Shown here in pieces: positions 8,533 to 16,660 of a DNA stretch of 64,000 bases. The notes under the pieces were generated by a model. The model was not told the DNA's origin. It ran no database searches and saw only the letters and a program-made list of their open reading frames with translations. Position 1 is the first letter of the stretch. Each line of letters opens with the position of its first letter. This stretch comes from Devosia sp. YR412 (GTDB taxonomy: Bacteria; Pseudomonadota; Alphaproteobacteria; Rhizobiales; Devosiaceae): assembly GCF_900110945.1 (NCBI RefSeq), contig NZ_FOFL01000002.1, positions 744,001 through 808,000 on the forward strand, read 5' to 3'. Position numbers and translations under genes: made by a program.

Positions 8533-10446
8533 ATGAACAATAGGCTGATGAGGACAGCTCGTTTGATGCTGGCATCGACGGCTGCCTTGATACCGGTCTC
8601 GGTCTACGCACAGGCGACGGGAGAAGCGCCCGCTCTAGCAGAACTCGTGGCCAGTGGTGTTTTGCCGCCGGTGGCCGAACGCGCTTCAGCGGAACCCGAG
8701 GTCATTGATGCAGGTGCGGTCGGAACCTACGGTGGCGCCATTCGCTTCGGCATCGCTGGCACGTCGGACGACGGTAGCGTCTCGCAGATGGTAGGGTCCT
8801 ATGGGCTCGTCCGCTGGGCTATAAGCCTCACCGAAGTCGTTCCAAACGTCGCCTCCTCCTTCGAGGTCTCGGACGACGCTCGCGAATTCACTTTTCATCT
8901 ACGGGAGGGAGCAAAGTGGTCGGACGGCAAAGCATTCACCGTCAATGACGTGGAATTCGCAGTGAACGAGGTCATGCTCAATGCAGACCTTGGAGAACTG
9001 TCCACGCGATTCATGTCAAATGGTGAACCTCTGCAATTCGAAAGGGTCGACGATACGACCTTCAAGATCAGGTTCAATCACGCCAACGGCGACTTCCTTG
9101 GCAATCTCGCCCGCGAAGAAGGTCAGGCCCTGGTTCTGTACCAGAAGGAATACTGCTCGCAGTTTCTTCCCGCCTCCAACCCCGACCTCGACGCCTTGGT
9201 CCAGTCCGAGGGCGCTGCCGACTGGCAAACCCTGTTCATGCAGAAGTGCGGCAACACCGACGACGGCCTCCGTTGGGGCAATGCCGAGCGCCCCACTCTC
9301 GATCCGTGGGTTGTGACCACACCCTACGAGGGCGGTGCCACGAACGTGGTCTTCGAGCGCAATCCATATTTCTGGCAGGTCGACGCCCAAGGCAATCAGC
9401 TGCCTTACATCGATCGTCTCGAGGGGCGTATCTTCCAGGACCCGGAGGCTATGGTGCTCGCGGCAATCGCCGGCCAGTTCGATTTCCAGTTCCGGCACAT
9501 CGATGCACCCGGCAATCGCCCCGTGCTGGCCGAGAACCGTGAAAAGGGTGGATATCAACTCTACGAGGTGATCGCGGCGGGTGGCAACTACAACTGGATC
9601 ATGCCCAACCTCAACCACCAGGACTCGGTAATCAACGAGCTGATAAACCAGAAGGACTTTCGGGTCGCGCTCTCCATCGGCATCGACCGCGGCGATGTCA
9701 TCAACACCGCCTTGCTGGGCGTCGGCACGCCATGGCAAACCGGGCCTTTCGAGACCAGCCCCCTCTATCATGAAGGGGTTTCAACACAGCATCTCGAATA
9801 CGACGTGGACAGGGCAAATGCGCTGCTCGACGGTCTGGGCCTGACGGAACGAGACGCGAATGGCATTCGACTGATGAAGGATGGCCGGCCCGCGCGGTTC
9901 CTTGTCGATATTCGGTCGTCCTATGGCTATATCATCGACGTGATGTCGCTCGTCGATCAGCACTGGCACCGGATCGGCATCGACATCGATCTCAACGTCA
10001 TCGACACTTCGCTCTACCGACTTCGCGCAGAGTCGGCCGAGCACGACTTCACCACCGATAGCGGCAACGCGACCTGGATGCCTGGGCAGCTTCCCTCCGC
10101 CCTTCTCCCGATCGACAACAGCTCGCGCCAGGCGCCGCTCTGGACCTTGTGGTACGAGACCGATGGCGCGGAAGGTGTCGAGCCGCCGAAGCATGTGAAA
10201 GATCGCTACGAGATCTGGGAGCAGATCTCGGCCACAGCCGATCCTGACCAGCGCAAGACGCTGTACCATCAGTTGGCTGACATCGCCGCCGAGCAGTTCG
10301 AGGCGTTCGGCATAACGAAGAATGCCTCTACCTATGGTGTCATCAAGAACGGTCTGACGAACGTGCCGCCAGGCATGGCCGCGACATCACAGTTCCCAAG
10401 CCCCGGCGACATCTTCCTGTCTCCGGCCTGGTTCTGGGCGCCGTAG
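8533..10446 (+). CDS. Family 5 ABC transporter substrate-binding protein, long form
   Basis: Periplasmic binding protein of 637 residues, longer than the ~510-540 usual for DppA/OppA, as in the large peptide/sugar-class subgroup. It has a Sec signal peptide (residues ~1-26, cleavage after VYAQ), and a mature domain with FTFHLREGAKWSDGKAFTVNDV, the family 5 hallmark. The Shine-Dalgarno sequence AAAGGAGG precedes the ATG. It is divergent from its permease/ATPase operon and is followed by the GK-like gene at 10573 and the DUF486 gene, all on the same strand with modest gaps. The ligand is unknown; the nearby tetronate pathway makes a sugar acid or its conjugate possible. Confidence 0.94.
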   Translation: MNNRLMRTARLMLASTAALIPVSVYAQATGEAPALAELVASGVLPPVAERASAEPEVIDAGAVGTYGGAIRFGIAGTSDDGSVSQMVGSYGLVRWAISLTEVVPNVASSFEVSDDAREFTFHLREGAKWSDGKAFTVNDVEFAVNEVMLNADLGELSTRFMSNGEPLQFERVDDTTFKIRFNHANGDFLGNLAREEGQALVLYQKEYCSQFLPASNPDLDALVQSEGAADWQTLFMQKCGNTDDGLRWGNAERPTLDPWVVTTPYEGGATNVVFERNPYFWQVDAQGNQLPYIDRLEGRIFQDPEAMVLAAIAGQFDFQFRHIDAPGNRPVLAENREKGGYQLYEVIAAGGNYNWIMPNLNHQDSVINELINQKDFRVALSIGIDRGDVINTALLGVGTPWQTGPFETSPLYHEGVSTQHLEYDVDRANALLDGLGLTERDANGIRLMKDGRPARFLVDIRSSYGYIIDVMSLVDQHWHRIGIDIDLNVIDTSLYRLRAESAEHDFTTDSGNATWMPGQLPSALLPIDNSSRQAPLWTLWYETDGAEGVEPPKHVKDRYEIWEQISATADPDQRKTLYHQLADIAAEQFEAFGITKNASTYGVIKNGLTNVPPGMAATSQFPSPGDIFLSPAWFWAP

Positions 10447-10459
10447 CAGCTCTTGAATG

Positions 10460-10482
10460 GGGCCGGACCACGCGTCCGGCCC
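10460..10482 (+). promoter_or_regulatory. Intercistronic hairpin after the binding-protein gene
   Basis: GGGCCGGAC / GTCCGGCCC with a five-base loop, 13 bases after the binding-protein stop. No T-run follows, so it more likely stabilises the upstream message or causes partial termination than stops transcription. The following gene may therefore be expressed at a lower level from the same promoter. Confidence 0.5.
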
Positions 10483-10572
10483 AACTCCAAACACCCATTC
10501 CCTAATCCCCCTGTCGCGCCGCCGCGGCGGGCGGACCACCACGTCAATCGGCGGCATAATTCGAGGACATCG

Positions 10573-11139
10573 ATGACTGTAAATGGAAGCGGCTACCTCT
10601 TCGTCTATCTCGGCACAAGTAAGTCTGGTCGCAAGATCATTGCGGGAAACGCCGCCGAGAAGTTCGGACTGAACAAGATCGTGAAGTATGCGTCGCGGGA
10701 CCGCAAGGCGGGGGACGAGGATGGGTCGACCCAACACTTCATGTCCAAGGAGGAGTTTCAGGACGCCCAGGCTGCGGGCAAGTTTATCGCGGTTACCAAA
10801 AATGACGACGGCGATCTGTTCGGTGTCACCCGCGAGCAAATCGAGAATGCGATTGCCGACGGGCAGTCGGCCTATCTGACGATTCCAAATCCAATGGATG
10901 ATCTGCTCGAGACTTTCAACGGGCGCGTCATCCGGATTTTCACGTACACGACGCGCGAGGATTTTATCCGGCTGCTTAAGGACGCCGGCGAGACCGAGGA
11001 GAAAATTGCAAAGAAACTAGAGTTCTACGACCGGAAACTGGAACTCCTCCCAACTTGCGACCACGCGTTCCAGAACGACAACCTCGACGAGACGCTAGTG
11101 GCTTCCAACGCAGCCGTTGGCGGCTACGTAGCCCGATAG
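10573..11139 (+). CDS. Guanylate-kinase-fold protein with degenerate P-loop (paralog 1)
   Basis: Protein of 188 residues whose layout follows guanylate kinases. A P-loop-like turn is at residues 14-21 (GTSKSGRK), a GMP-binding-type segment at 41-51 (SRDRKAGDEDG), then an AAGKFI...GDLFGV stretch (67-85), and a C-terminal helical lid. The Walker A lysine-serine pair is absent (GRK in place of GKS/T), the second GMP arginine is lysine, and the tyrosine and glutamate that bind the guanine side look replaced. It may still bind a phosphorylated ligand or be a non-kinase sensor. The start is set by GAGG before the ATG at 10573. A paralog lies at 23829-24377. Function unknown; fold assignment is from motif layout only. 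Confidence 0.72.
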   Translation: MTVNGSGYLFVYLGTSKSGRKIIAGNAAEKFGLNKIVKYASRDRKAGDEDGSTQHFMSKEEFQDAQAAGKFIAVTKNDDGDLFGVTREQIENAIADGQSAYLTIPNPMDDLLETFNGRVIRIFTYTTREDFIRLLKDAGETEEKIAKKLEFYDRKLELLPTCDHAFQNDNLDETLVASNAAVGGYVAR

Positions 11140-11145
11140 ATTTCC

Positions 11146-11174
11146 GGGCTGCTGGCCCCAAGGACCAGCAGCCC
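11146..11174 (+). promoter_or_regulatory. Hairpin between GK-like gene and DUF486 gene
   Basis: Ten-base perfect arms GGGCTGCTGG and CCAGCAGCCC with a nine-base loop, six bases after the GK-like stop codon. It lacks a T-run and is probably a 3'-end or attenuator structure. Confidence 0.5.
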
Positions 11175-11188
11175 ACTCACCGCGCCGG

Positions 11189-11560
11189 ATGTCGCCCATG
11201 CATTTTATCATCTCGCCTCAAGTGTTGCCGATCCTCCTGTTGGTCGTGTCCAACATCTTCATGACCTTCGCTTGGTATGGGCATCTGAAGTTCCCCGGCC
11301 ATTCTCTGTGGCTGGTCGTGATGATCTCATGGGGCATTGCTTTCTTCGAATATTGGCTAGCCATTCCTGCGAACCGCATAGGACATGCCGTATATAGTGC
11401 AGCCGAGTTGAAGACTATTCAGGAGGTAATTACCTTATCCATATTTGTCATCTTCTCCGTGGCCTATCTTCGCGAACCGCTTACCGCCAATCACCTGGCG
11501 GGATTTGCTTGTATCGCCATCGGTGCATTTTTTATCTTCCGCGGTCCGCTTCCGAGCTAA
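11189..11560 (+). CDS. Small multidrug/metabolite-type membrane protein, DUF486 (DMT-like)
   Basis: Integral membrane protein of 123 residues with four predicted helices. The sequence, including LLVVSNIFMTFAWYGHLKF, EYWLAIPANRIG and a final HLAGFACIAIGAFFIF helix, matches the DUF486 family, which resembles single EmrE-like units of the drug/metabolite transporter superfamily. It follows the GK-like gene by about 50 bases on the same strand and could share its transcript. A second in-frame ATG is at 11198. Whether it exports or imports anything is unknown. Confidence 0.85.
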   Translation: MSPMHFIISPQVLPILLLVVSNIFMTFAWYGHLKFPGHSLWLVVMISWGIAFFEYWLAIPANRIGHAVYSAAELKTIQEVITLSIFVIFSVAYLREPLTANHLAGFACIAIGAFFIFRGPLPS

Positions 11561-11677
11561 AAAACTGACCTGCACTAGGACTGTCGCCCACCGCCTCCGA
11601 CAGCTGTTCTGCGGCGGCAACGACTTGCGGCAGCGGCGTCCCGCAAAACTCGAATTCTCCACAACGCTTAGCGCAGA

Positions 11678-12451
11678 CTACTGGCTGAACAACTGCCAGC
11701 GACGTTCCAGCGCTGGTTTCGCTTTCGAAGTATGGCCGACTGGGCCGAGACCGGTCGGACGACTTGCACCATCGATGCGCTCGGCGATCGTGTCCGCCAA
11801 TTGCTTTGCCCCAGCAAGGTCAAGAAAATATCCCAGCCGCTGCAACACCGATACAGGTGTAAAGCCCAGGAGCAGTGGCACCTCGGCAACATCCATGCAG
11901 CCGGCCATTTCGCCAAGCATGGTCCTCACCAGGTCGTGGGAGGCCATGTGACGGCGGTACCTGAGAAGGTCTACTGCTGTTAGCAACGCCGATGACAGCC
12001 TCAACTGCGCGACGTCTCCGCGGCGGCGCTGGAGCATATCCAAGGGCGGCATGTTCTTTCGGTGAAAGAACTCCACATGCTGCGCGGACAGTCTGAAGGA
12101 CCGCAAAATCTTGCTCGATACGACCTGAAAGGGTGTGCCAGCCGGCACCCGGGCACCATGCGCTTTGGCTGCGGAGAGCAATCCCACATAGTATGGCGCC
12201 CTGTCGTGAGTCATGATGTCATCGATGATATCCTGCATCGGCGGAGCGCGCAGCGGACCGTCTCGATGCGAGGGAATGACGTAAAGCCCCTGGCGAGGCT
12301 TGAACAGCGCCTGCCGCCGGATCGCCATCTGAGATGCATCGGCGAAAGCGGAGGAGGTCATCCCGAATAGATTTTGGGCCTCTGCCAGCGTGAAGGTGAG
12401 ACATCCCCCAGAGCGCAAGGCACGAAGCCTCTGGTTGAAACGCTCGCTCAT
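11678..12451 (-). CDS. AbiEi-type (type IV antitoxin-like) regulator, solitary
   Basis: Protein of 257 residues similar to AbiEi antitoxins: an N-terminal winged-helix region (FTLAEAQNLFGMTSSAFADA...ALFKPRQGLYVI, residues ~18-60) and a C-terminal domain including APYYVGLLSAAKAHGA. In known type IV systems AbiEi represses its operon and counters the nucleotidyltransferase toxin AbiEii. No AbiEii gene is adjacent: the gene overlaps by four bases with the AbrB-family permease upstream and is the last gene of the acid-sugar operon, with only a 117-base gap after it. It may act here as a DNA-binding regulator of the operon; that is inference. Confidence 0.75.
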   Translation of the reverse strand: MSERFNQRLRALRSGGCLTFTLAEAQNLFGMTSSAFADASQMAIRRQALFKPRQGLYVIPSHRDGPLRAPPMQDIIDDIMTHDRAPYYVGLLSAAKAHGARVPAGTPFQVVSSKILRSFRLSAQHVEFFHRKNMPPLDMLQRRRGDVAQLRLSSALLTAVDLLRYRRHMASHDLVRTMLGEMAGCMDVAEVPLLLGFTPVSVLQRLGYFLDLAGAKQLADTIAERIDGASRPTGLGPVGHTSKAKPALERRWQLFSQ

Positions 12452-13524
12452 GAAGTCGAGTACGGCGGACCGTCGAGGCGCCGGCGAGTGATTGTACCGA
12501 AGAGTGCCGGCCCTATCATCAGGACCCCCAGAACCCGCGCAAGGTGGTGAAGCGCGACGAAGCCGACGTTGCTGCCCAAAGCGATCGCGATGAGGCTCAT
12601 TTCCGTCAACCCACCAGGGGAGTAGGCGAGCACTAGAGTGACGAGGTCGTAGTCGCTGACTGCCGCCACTACAGCGGCCGTGGAGACAGCCAGTACGAGG
12701 TGTCCGATCAAGGTCAGGAACGAAGTCGCGCCGATCCTTGCCAAGACCCGGAGATCGGCACCGATAAAGCGCGCACCAACATTCACCCCAAGGACCACCT
12801 GAGCGGCAGCGATGAGAGCATCCGGGATCACGAAGGTGGTGAGCCCCAGCAGGTGGGCGCCTCCACTAAGCAGCAAAGGTCCTAACATGGGGCCGGAAGG
12901 CAGCCTGAGGCCACGGCCAATGGCCATGCCTACGATGAGGCATCCGAGGAACCACGCCACGGAATTGGAGTCGATCATTCCGAGCCCGCCGCCACTCGTA
13001 TCGCGGGAGGATCGGTCATAGCCGATGAAGAATTGCAATAGGAGCGGCAGGAGCATTACTACGGAGAAGACGCGTACGGTGTGCACCAATGCGATGGCCT
13101 TCTGATCCCCGCCCTTCTCCTCACCGATCAGTGACATTTCCAGCAACCCGCCAGGAAGCGCGCTGAAATAGGCCGTAACCTGATCCAACCGAGCGACGCG
13201 ACGAAGGATGGTGTAGGCGACCACGGTACCGATCACGCTGGTCACCAGCAGCCCGGTCAGCGGCAGCCACCAGCCGACCGCCCCACGAATGAGTTCGAGG
13301 CTGAGGCTGGCGCCGAGCATCGTACCAACGATGCCTTTCATCGCGGGGCGCAACCGGGCGGGTGCAGCAATCGGCAGGCGGGTGACCGCCGCGATTGCAG
13401 TCGCCAGCATGGCGCCAAGCATCCATGCCAGTGGAAGATGGAAGTAGCTGAGCAATATCCCGCCGGCTGCACCAATGGTGAGACTGAGCAGGACCTTAGC
13501 GAATGCGACCCAGCCGGACCTCAT
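12448..13524 (-). CDS. AbrB-family membrane transporter (PF05145)
   Basis: Integral membrane protein of 358 residues with about ten hydrophobic segments and two related halves, each with a glycine-rich motif (FSALPGGLLEMSLIGEE in the first, YSPGGLTEMSLIAIALG in the second). This duplication is typical of the PF05145 family, sometimes mislabelled ammonia monooxygenase. Members often sit in carboxylate or sugar-acid clusters and are thought to be transporters. It overlaps the RraA-like gene upstream and the AbiEi-like gene downstream by four bases each, so it is co-translated with the OtnK/OtnC pathway and may move a substrate or product of it. Confidence 0.88.
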   Translation of the reverse strand: MRSGWVAFAKVLLSLTIGAAGGILLSYFHLPLAWMLGAMLATAIAAVTRLPIAAPARLRPAMKGIVGTMLGASLSLELIRGAVGWWLPLTGLLVTSVIGTVVAYTILRRVARLDQVTAYFSALPGGLLEMSLIGEEKGGDQKAIALVHTVRVFSVVMLLPLLLQFFIGYDRSSRDTSGGGLGMIDSNSVAWFLGCLIVGMAIGRGLRLPSGPMLGPLLLSGGAHLLGLTTFVIPDALIAAAQVVLGVNVGARFIGADLRVLARIGATSFLTLIGHLVLAVSTAAVVAAVSDYDLVTLVLAYSPGGLTEMSLIAIALGSNVGFVALHHLARVLGVLMIGPALFGTITRRRLDGPPYSTS

Positions 13525-14003
13525 TCAGCATAGTTTTCCTGCGAAACAAGGACACCATCGGCGTCGCAGTAGATGTAATCGCCCGGTCGAAACGTCGCTC
13601 CGCCGAAGTTCACCGTGCCGCCGGTCCGACCCGCACCATCCTTGCTGGACTTCATGGGCGAGGTACCAAGGCAAAATACGCCAACGTCCATGGCGGCGAT
13701 TTCTTCGGCGTCCCGAACTGCGCCGTTGATCACGATGCCCGCCCAGCCATTGTCGCGCAGGATGATTGCGATCTGGTCGCCCAGCAGAGCGAAGCGTGTA
13801 GAGCTACCGCCATCGACGACCAATACTCGCCCATTGCCCGGCTTCTGTAGCTCAGCCTTCAGCAGGACATTGTCCTCATGGCATTTGACCGTCGCAATAG
13901 GTCCGTTGAAAGCCTTGCGCTGACCTAGCTTGAGGAAAGGCAGGTGGCAGAGGGTGAGTGCGTCGGCATGCGCGTCGACGAGGTCGGCAGTCTTCAATTC
14001 CAT
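13521..14003 (-). CDS. RraA-like protein, possible hydroxy-oxo-acid aldolase/oxaloacetate decarboxylase
   Basis: Protein of 160 residues with the RraA/HMG-aldolase signature: GDQIAIILRDNGWAGIVINGAVRDAEEI, containing the G-x-R-D motif that binds divalent metal in 4-hydroxy-4-methyl-2-oxoglutarate aldolases. Members either regulate RNase E or cleave/decarboxylate 2-oxo acids; the catabolic operon favours an enzyme. The start is placed at the ATG at 14003, seven bases after the OtnC stop and preceded by AGCGGAG; an upstream in-frame ATG at 14042 would overlap OtnC. The stop overlaps the AbrB-family gene by four bases. Confidence 0.85.
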   Translation of the reverse strand: MELKTADLVDAHADALTLCHLPFLKLGQRKAFNGPIATVKCHEDNVLLKAELQKPGNGRVLVVDGGSSTRFALLGDQIAIILRDNGWAGIVINGAVRDAEEIAAMDVGVFCLGTSPMKSSKDGAGRTGGTVNFGGATFRPGDYIYCDADGVLVSQENYAE

Positions 14004-14010
14004 TCTCCGC

Positions 14011-14649
14011 TCAATAGGCCGCGAAAATGCGGTTGAGTTCATCCACCTGCTCGCTGTTGAGCAAACGCGTTGGACTGTTTCGCAGGAGGACGATCAATTT
14101 CGCCGTCTCCTCGAGCTCCTCAGCGGCAAAGACGGTGGACCGCAAGTCTTTGCCGCTGACGACCGGACCGTGATTGGCCAACAGGACCGCAGCGTGGGCA
14201 CCTCGCAGATCGCGAATGAGGTCGCCTGCTTTTGCGTCGCCCGGCCTTACGTATGGCACTAGCTTGACCCTGCCGACCCGCATGACGACGTAGGGCGTCA
14301 GCGGGGGGATGCAATCCTCCGCATCGACGTCGGTCAGACAGGACAGGGCCGTAGCAAACGTCGAGTGGAGATGGACCACCGCTCCAGTTCCCGGACGCGT
14401 CTCGTAGAACGCCCGGTGCAGGAAAATCTCCTTGGATGGGGCATCGCCGCTGACGTGATTGCCATCCGCATCCAACTTTGTAATGCGATCCGGGTCCAGA
14501 AAGCCGAGGCATGAGTTGGTGGGCGTGATGAGAAGCCCATCAGGCACCGCAACACTGATGTTGCCGGCAGAACCGACCGAGAAGCCGCGATCGAACAGCG
14601 ACTTCGAGAGCCGCGCCAGTTCAAGTCTTGTTTCGCCTTCAGCACTCAT
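14011..14649 (-). CDS. otnC: Class II aldolase/adducin-family protein, 3-oxo-tetronate 4-phosphate decarboxylase type
   Basis: Cytosolic metal-dependent lyase of 212 residues. Visible active-site features are a catalytic Glu in PSKEIFLH (E74), zinc histidines H93 and H95 in HLHS, and a third in ANHGP (H160). In the tetronate pathway OtnC converts 3-oxo-tetronate 4-phosphate to dihydroxyacetone phosphate and CO2; the adjacent OtnK kinase gene, overlapping by four bases, supports that assignment over fuculose- or ribulose-phosphate aldolase. The phosphorylated substrate may differ in this organism because the usual OtnI isomerase gene is not seen. Confidence 0.85.
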   Translation of the reverse strand: MSAEGETRLELARLSKSLFDRGFSVGSAGNISVAVPDGLLITPTNSCLGFLDPDRITKLDADGNHVSGDAPSKEIFLHRAFYETRPGTGAVVHLHSTFATALSCLTDVDAEDCIPPLTPYVVMRVGRVKLVPYVRPGDAKAGDLIRDLRGAHAAVLLANHGPVVSGKDLRSTVFAAEELEETAKLIVLLRNSPTRLLNSEQVDELNRIFAAY

Positions 14650-15917
14650 TGACCTGCGAGCCTTTCCAAGGCTTTGGAGAAGAAGTCGGGAGCGCCGAAA
14701 TTGCCCGACTTCAGGGCCAGCGCAACGGGTCGGTCACCGGTCGAACGCAGGACCGGCACGCCAGGATCGATTTCGGGTCCAATGGTGAGCGCACCGAGGT
14801 CCAGCGCCGAGACGACCGCTCCTGAAGTCTCGCCGCCTGCCACAACCAACCGAGTTATGCCGCGATCGAGCAGGAGCCGAGCCGCCTGAGCGAAAAGATC
14901 GTCGAGATTATGGGCGACTTTCTCTCGACCATACTGAGCCTGCAGAGCTCCAACCTGTTCTGGTGTCCCGGAAGAATAGGCGAGCGGGGCTTCGCCGGGA
15001 TGGGCGAGTATGAAATCGACGATGTCCTGCGGCCCGAACCGACCGGCCATCACCTCGTGGACGTCGATCGCCAGCGTGGGATGATCCTTCGCGTGCAGGT
15101 CCACTTGTTGCCGAGTGGCACCCGAACAGCTTCCCGCCAGGATGCCCTCTTGGCCCGGAACCCCGACCACTTCGGCCGAGCTGCCCTTTGCTTCTCCGGA
15201 ACGAATGAAATTACGGGGCAGACCCAACGCAATTCCGGAGCCGCCCACTAGGAGCGGCGCGGTGCGGGCGGCCTCTGCAATGGTCAGCAGATCGGCGTCA
15301 TGGATCGCGTCGACGATGACGAGTTGCTGGCCAAGCATGGCCGCATAGTCGATGTCTTCGGCGACCGCAGCAGCGCCCGCGTGAACGACCGGCCAGGCCA
15401 CGAGGCCGACCTCGCCCTTCGACTGCAGCTTGAGCCAACGCCGAATGTCCGCATCTGTCATGGGATTGAGGGGATGGTTCTGCAGGCCGGACTCGTTGAG
15501 CAGCCGGTCGCCGACGAAGAGGTGACCTTGGTAGACGGTGCGCTTCATCGTGGGAAACGCCGGACACACCACGACGCCGCGGGTGTTCAGCCTATCCGCC
15601 AGTGCTTCCGCTACGGGGCCGATGTTGCCCGCCGTGGTGGAATCGAAGGTGGAGCAGACCTTGAACACGATCTGCCGGCAGCCTTGGGCGAGGAGCCATT
15701 CCAGCGCCCCAAGCGAGTGAGCCACAGCGTCCTCGGCGGCGATCGACCGGCTCTTTAGCGCGATCACGCCCGCTTCGACGTCGGTCGGAGCGGGAGCTTT
15801 TGGCACTCCAAGGAATTGGGCGGTTCGCAGGCCTCCCTCGCCCGCCACGCCTTTGGCCAGCGTGTTGGCGATGTCGCTGGCGCCGGTGAAGTCGTCTGCA
15901 ATCACTCCGATGAGCAC
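14646..15917 (-). CDS. otnK: Four-carbon acid-sugar kinase, OtnK family (DUF1537)
   Basis: Kinase of 423 residues. The N-terminal sugar-binding domain starts LIGVIADDFTGASDIANTL, the family hallmark with the catalytic-site DDFTG. The C-terminal nucleotide-binding domain contains RLVVAGGETSGAVV. OtnK phosphorylates 3-oxo-tetronate on the 4-hydroxyl using ATP. It lies between the racemase-like gene and otnC in one operon. Length and both signature regions are normal. The related DtnK/LtnK enzymes act on other C4 acids, so substrate specificity is inferred from the otnC neighbour. Confidence 0.9.
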   Translation of the reverse strand: MLIGVIADDFTGASDIANTLAKGVAGEGGLRTAQFLGVPKAPAPTDVEAGVIALKSRSIAAEDAVAHSLGALEWLLAQGCRQIVFKVCSTFDSTTAGNIGPVAEALADRLNTRGVVVCPAFPTMKRTVYQGHLFVGDRLLNESGLQNHPLNPMTDADIRRWLKLQSKGEVGLVAWPVVHAGAAAVAEDIDYAAMLGQQLVIVDAIHDADLLTIAEAARTAPLLVGGSGIALGLPRNFIRSGEAKGSSAEVVGVPGQEGILAGSCSGATRQQVDLHAKDHPTLAIDVHEVMAGRFGPQDIVDFILAHPGEAPLAYSSGTPEQVGALQAQYGREKVAHNLDDLFAQAARLLLDRGITRLVVAGGETSGAVVSALDLGALTIGPEIDPGVPVLRSTGDRPVALALKSGNFGAPDFFSKALERLAGQ

Positions 15918-15928
15918 GAATTCGCTCC

Positions 15929-16588
15929 TTACGCCAAAATCGCTTTGAGTTTCTTCACTGCAGCTTCAGGGCTGGAGTGCACTGGAACGGGTGTGACAGC
16001 CCGCACGGCCTCGATGGCCCGCGCTGTCGAGAAGTGGGCGAGCACGACCGATGCGTATCCCTTCAACTGCGCCGCGGCCTCTGCCACGAGCCGGTTGTGG
16101 GTCTGAGCATCGCCGGCCCTGATGGCCTCGATGGCGCCGGGCACGAACACGCTGTCGATCTCGGCACCCGAGCCGAGCCGGGCTGCCTCTTCCCGGAATT
16201 CCTCTTCCATGCCCTCGCGGGCTGGCGGGAAAGTATAGATCATGGCAGTGCGACCGCCCGCTCGAATGGCGTCGCCGAACATCGCCTCATTGGGCTTGAG
16301 AACGGGGACGTCTAACTCCTTGGCCGCTTGCTCGATGGCCGATCCGAAGGAGGAGCAGGTGAAGAGAATTCCTTGGCTGCCGATGCTGCGCGCGTAGTGG
16401 GCGAGCTCTCGGATACGACGTGTGAGATCCGTGCTGACCATGCCTGCAGATGCGCGGTCAGGGGAGAGACTGTCGTCGAGGATGTTGATGGCCTCGCAGG
16501 CCGGCCAATCGCGATCCAACGCTTCGCGGATGGGGTCCACGGCGATCGTAGTCGCATGGATGAGAGCTATACGTACCTTGGGGCTCAT
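15929..16588 (-). CDS. Aspartate/glutamate racemase-superfamily protein
   Basis: Protein of 219 residues with the Asp/Glu/hydantoin racemase fold. The first catalytic-type cysteine is present in FTCSSFG (C78). At the place where cofactor-independent racemases have the second cysteine, the sequence reads VVLAHFST (residues 182-188), without cysteine, so a classical two-cysteine racemisation is unlikely. Relatives include maleate isomerases and decarboxylases that use one cysteine. It is the first gene of the otnK-otnC-rraA-abrB operon, 11 bases before otnK. It might isomerise or process the acid that feeds the pathway; this is inference. Confidence 0.78.
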   Translation of the reverse strand: MSPKVRIALIHATTIAVDPIREALDRDWPACEAINILDDSLSPDRASAGMVSTDLTRRIRELAHYARSIGSQGILFTCSSFGSAIEQAAKELDVPVLKPNEAMFGDAIRAGGRTAMIYTFPPAREGMEEEFREEAARLGSGAEIDSVFVPGAIEAIRAGDAQTHNRLVAEAAAQLKGYASVVLAHFSTARAIEAVRAVTPVPVHSSPEAAVKKLKAILA

Positions 16589-16597
16589 GGGTCACTT

Positions 16598-16613
16598 TTG
16601 TGCAAAATAAGGG
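16598..16613. promoter_or_regulatory. Possible half-operator resembling site A
   Basis: TGCAAAATAAGGG at 16601-16613 nearly matches TGCAAATAAGGG at site A (8382-8393), just upstream of the racemase gene start at 16588. The left half TTGCA at N8 spacing is missing, so this is at best a weak or half site. It sits where the promoter or leader of the racemase-otnK operon would be. Confidence 0.3.
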
Positions 16614-16660
16614 ATCGGCGACGCGGGGGAGGACATCCGCGCCGCCGAGTGCGGCAGAGT

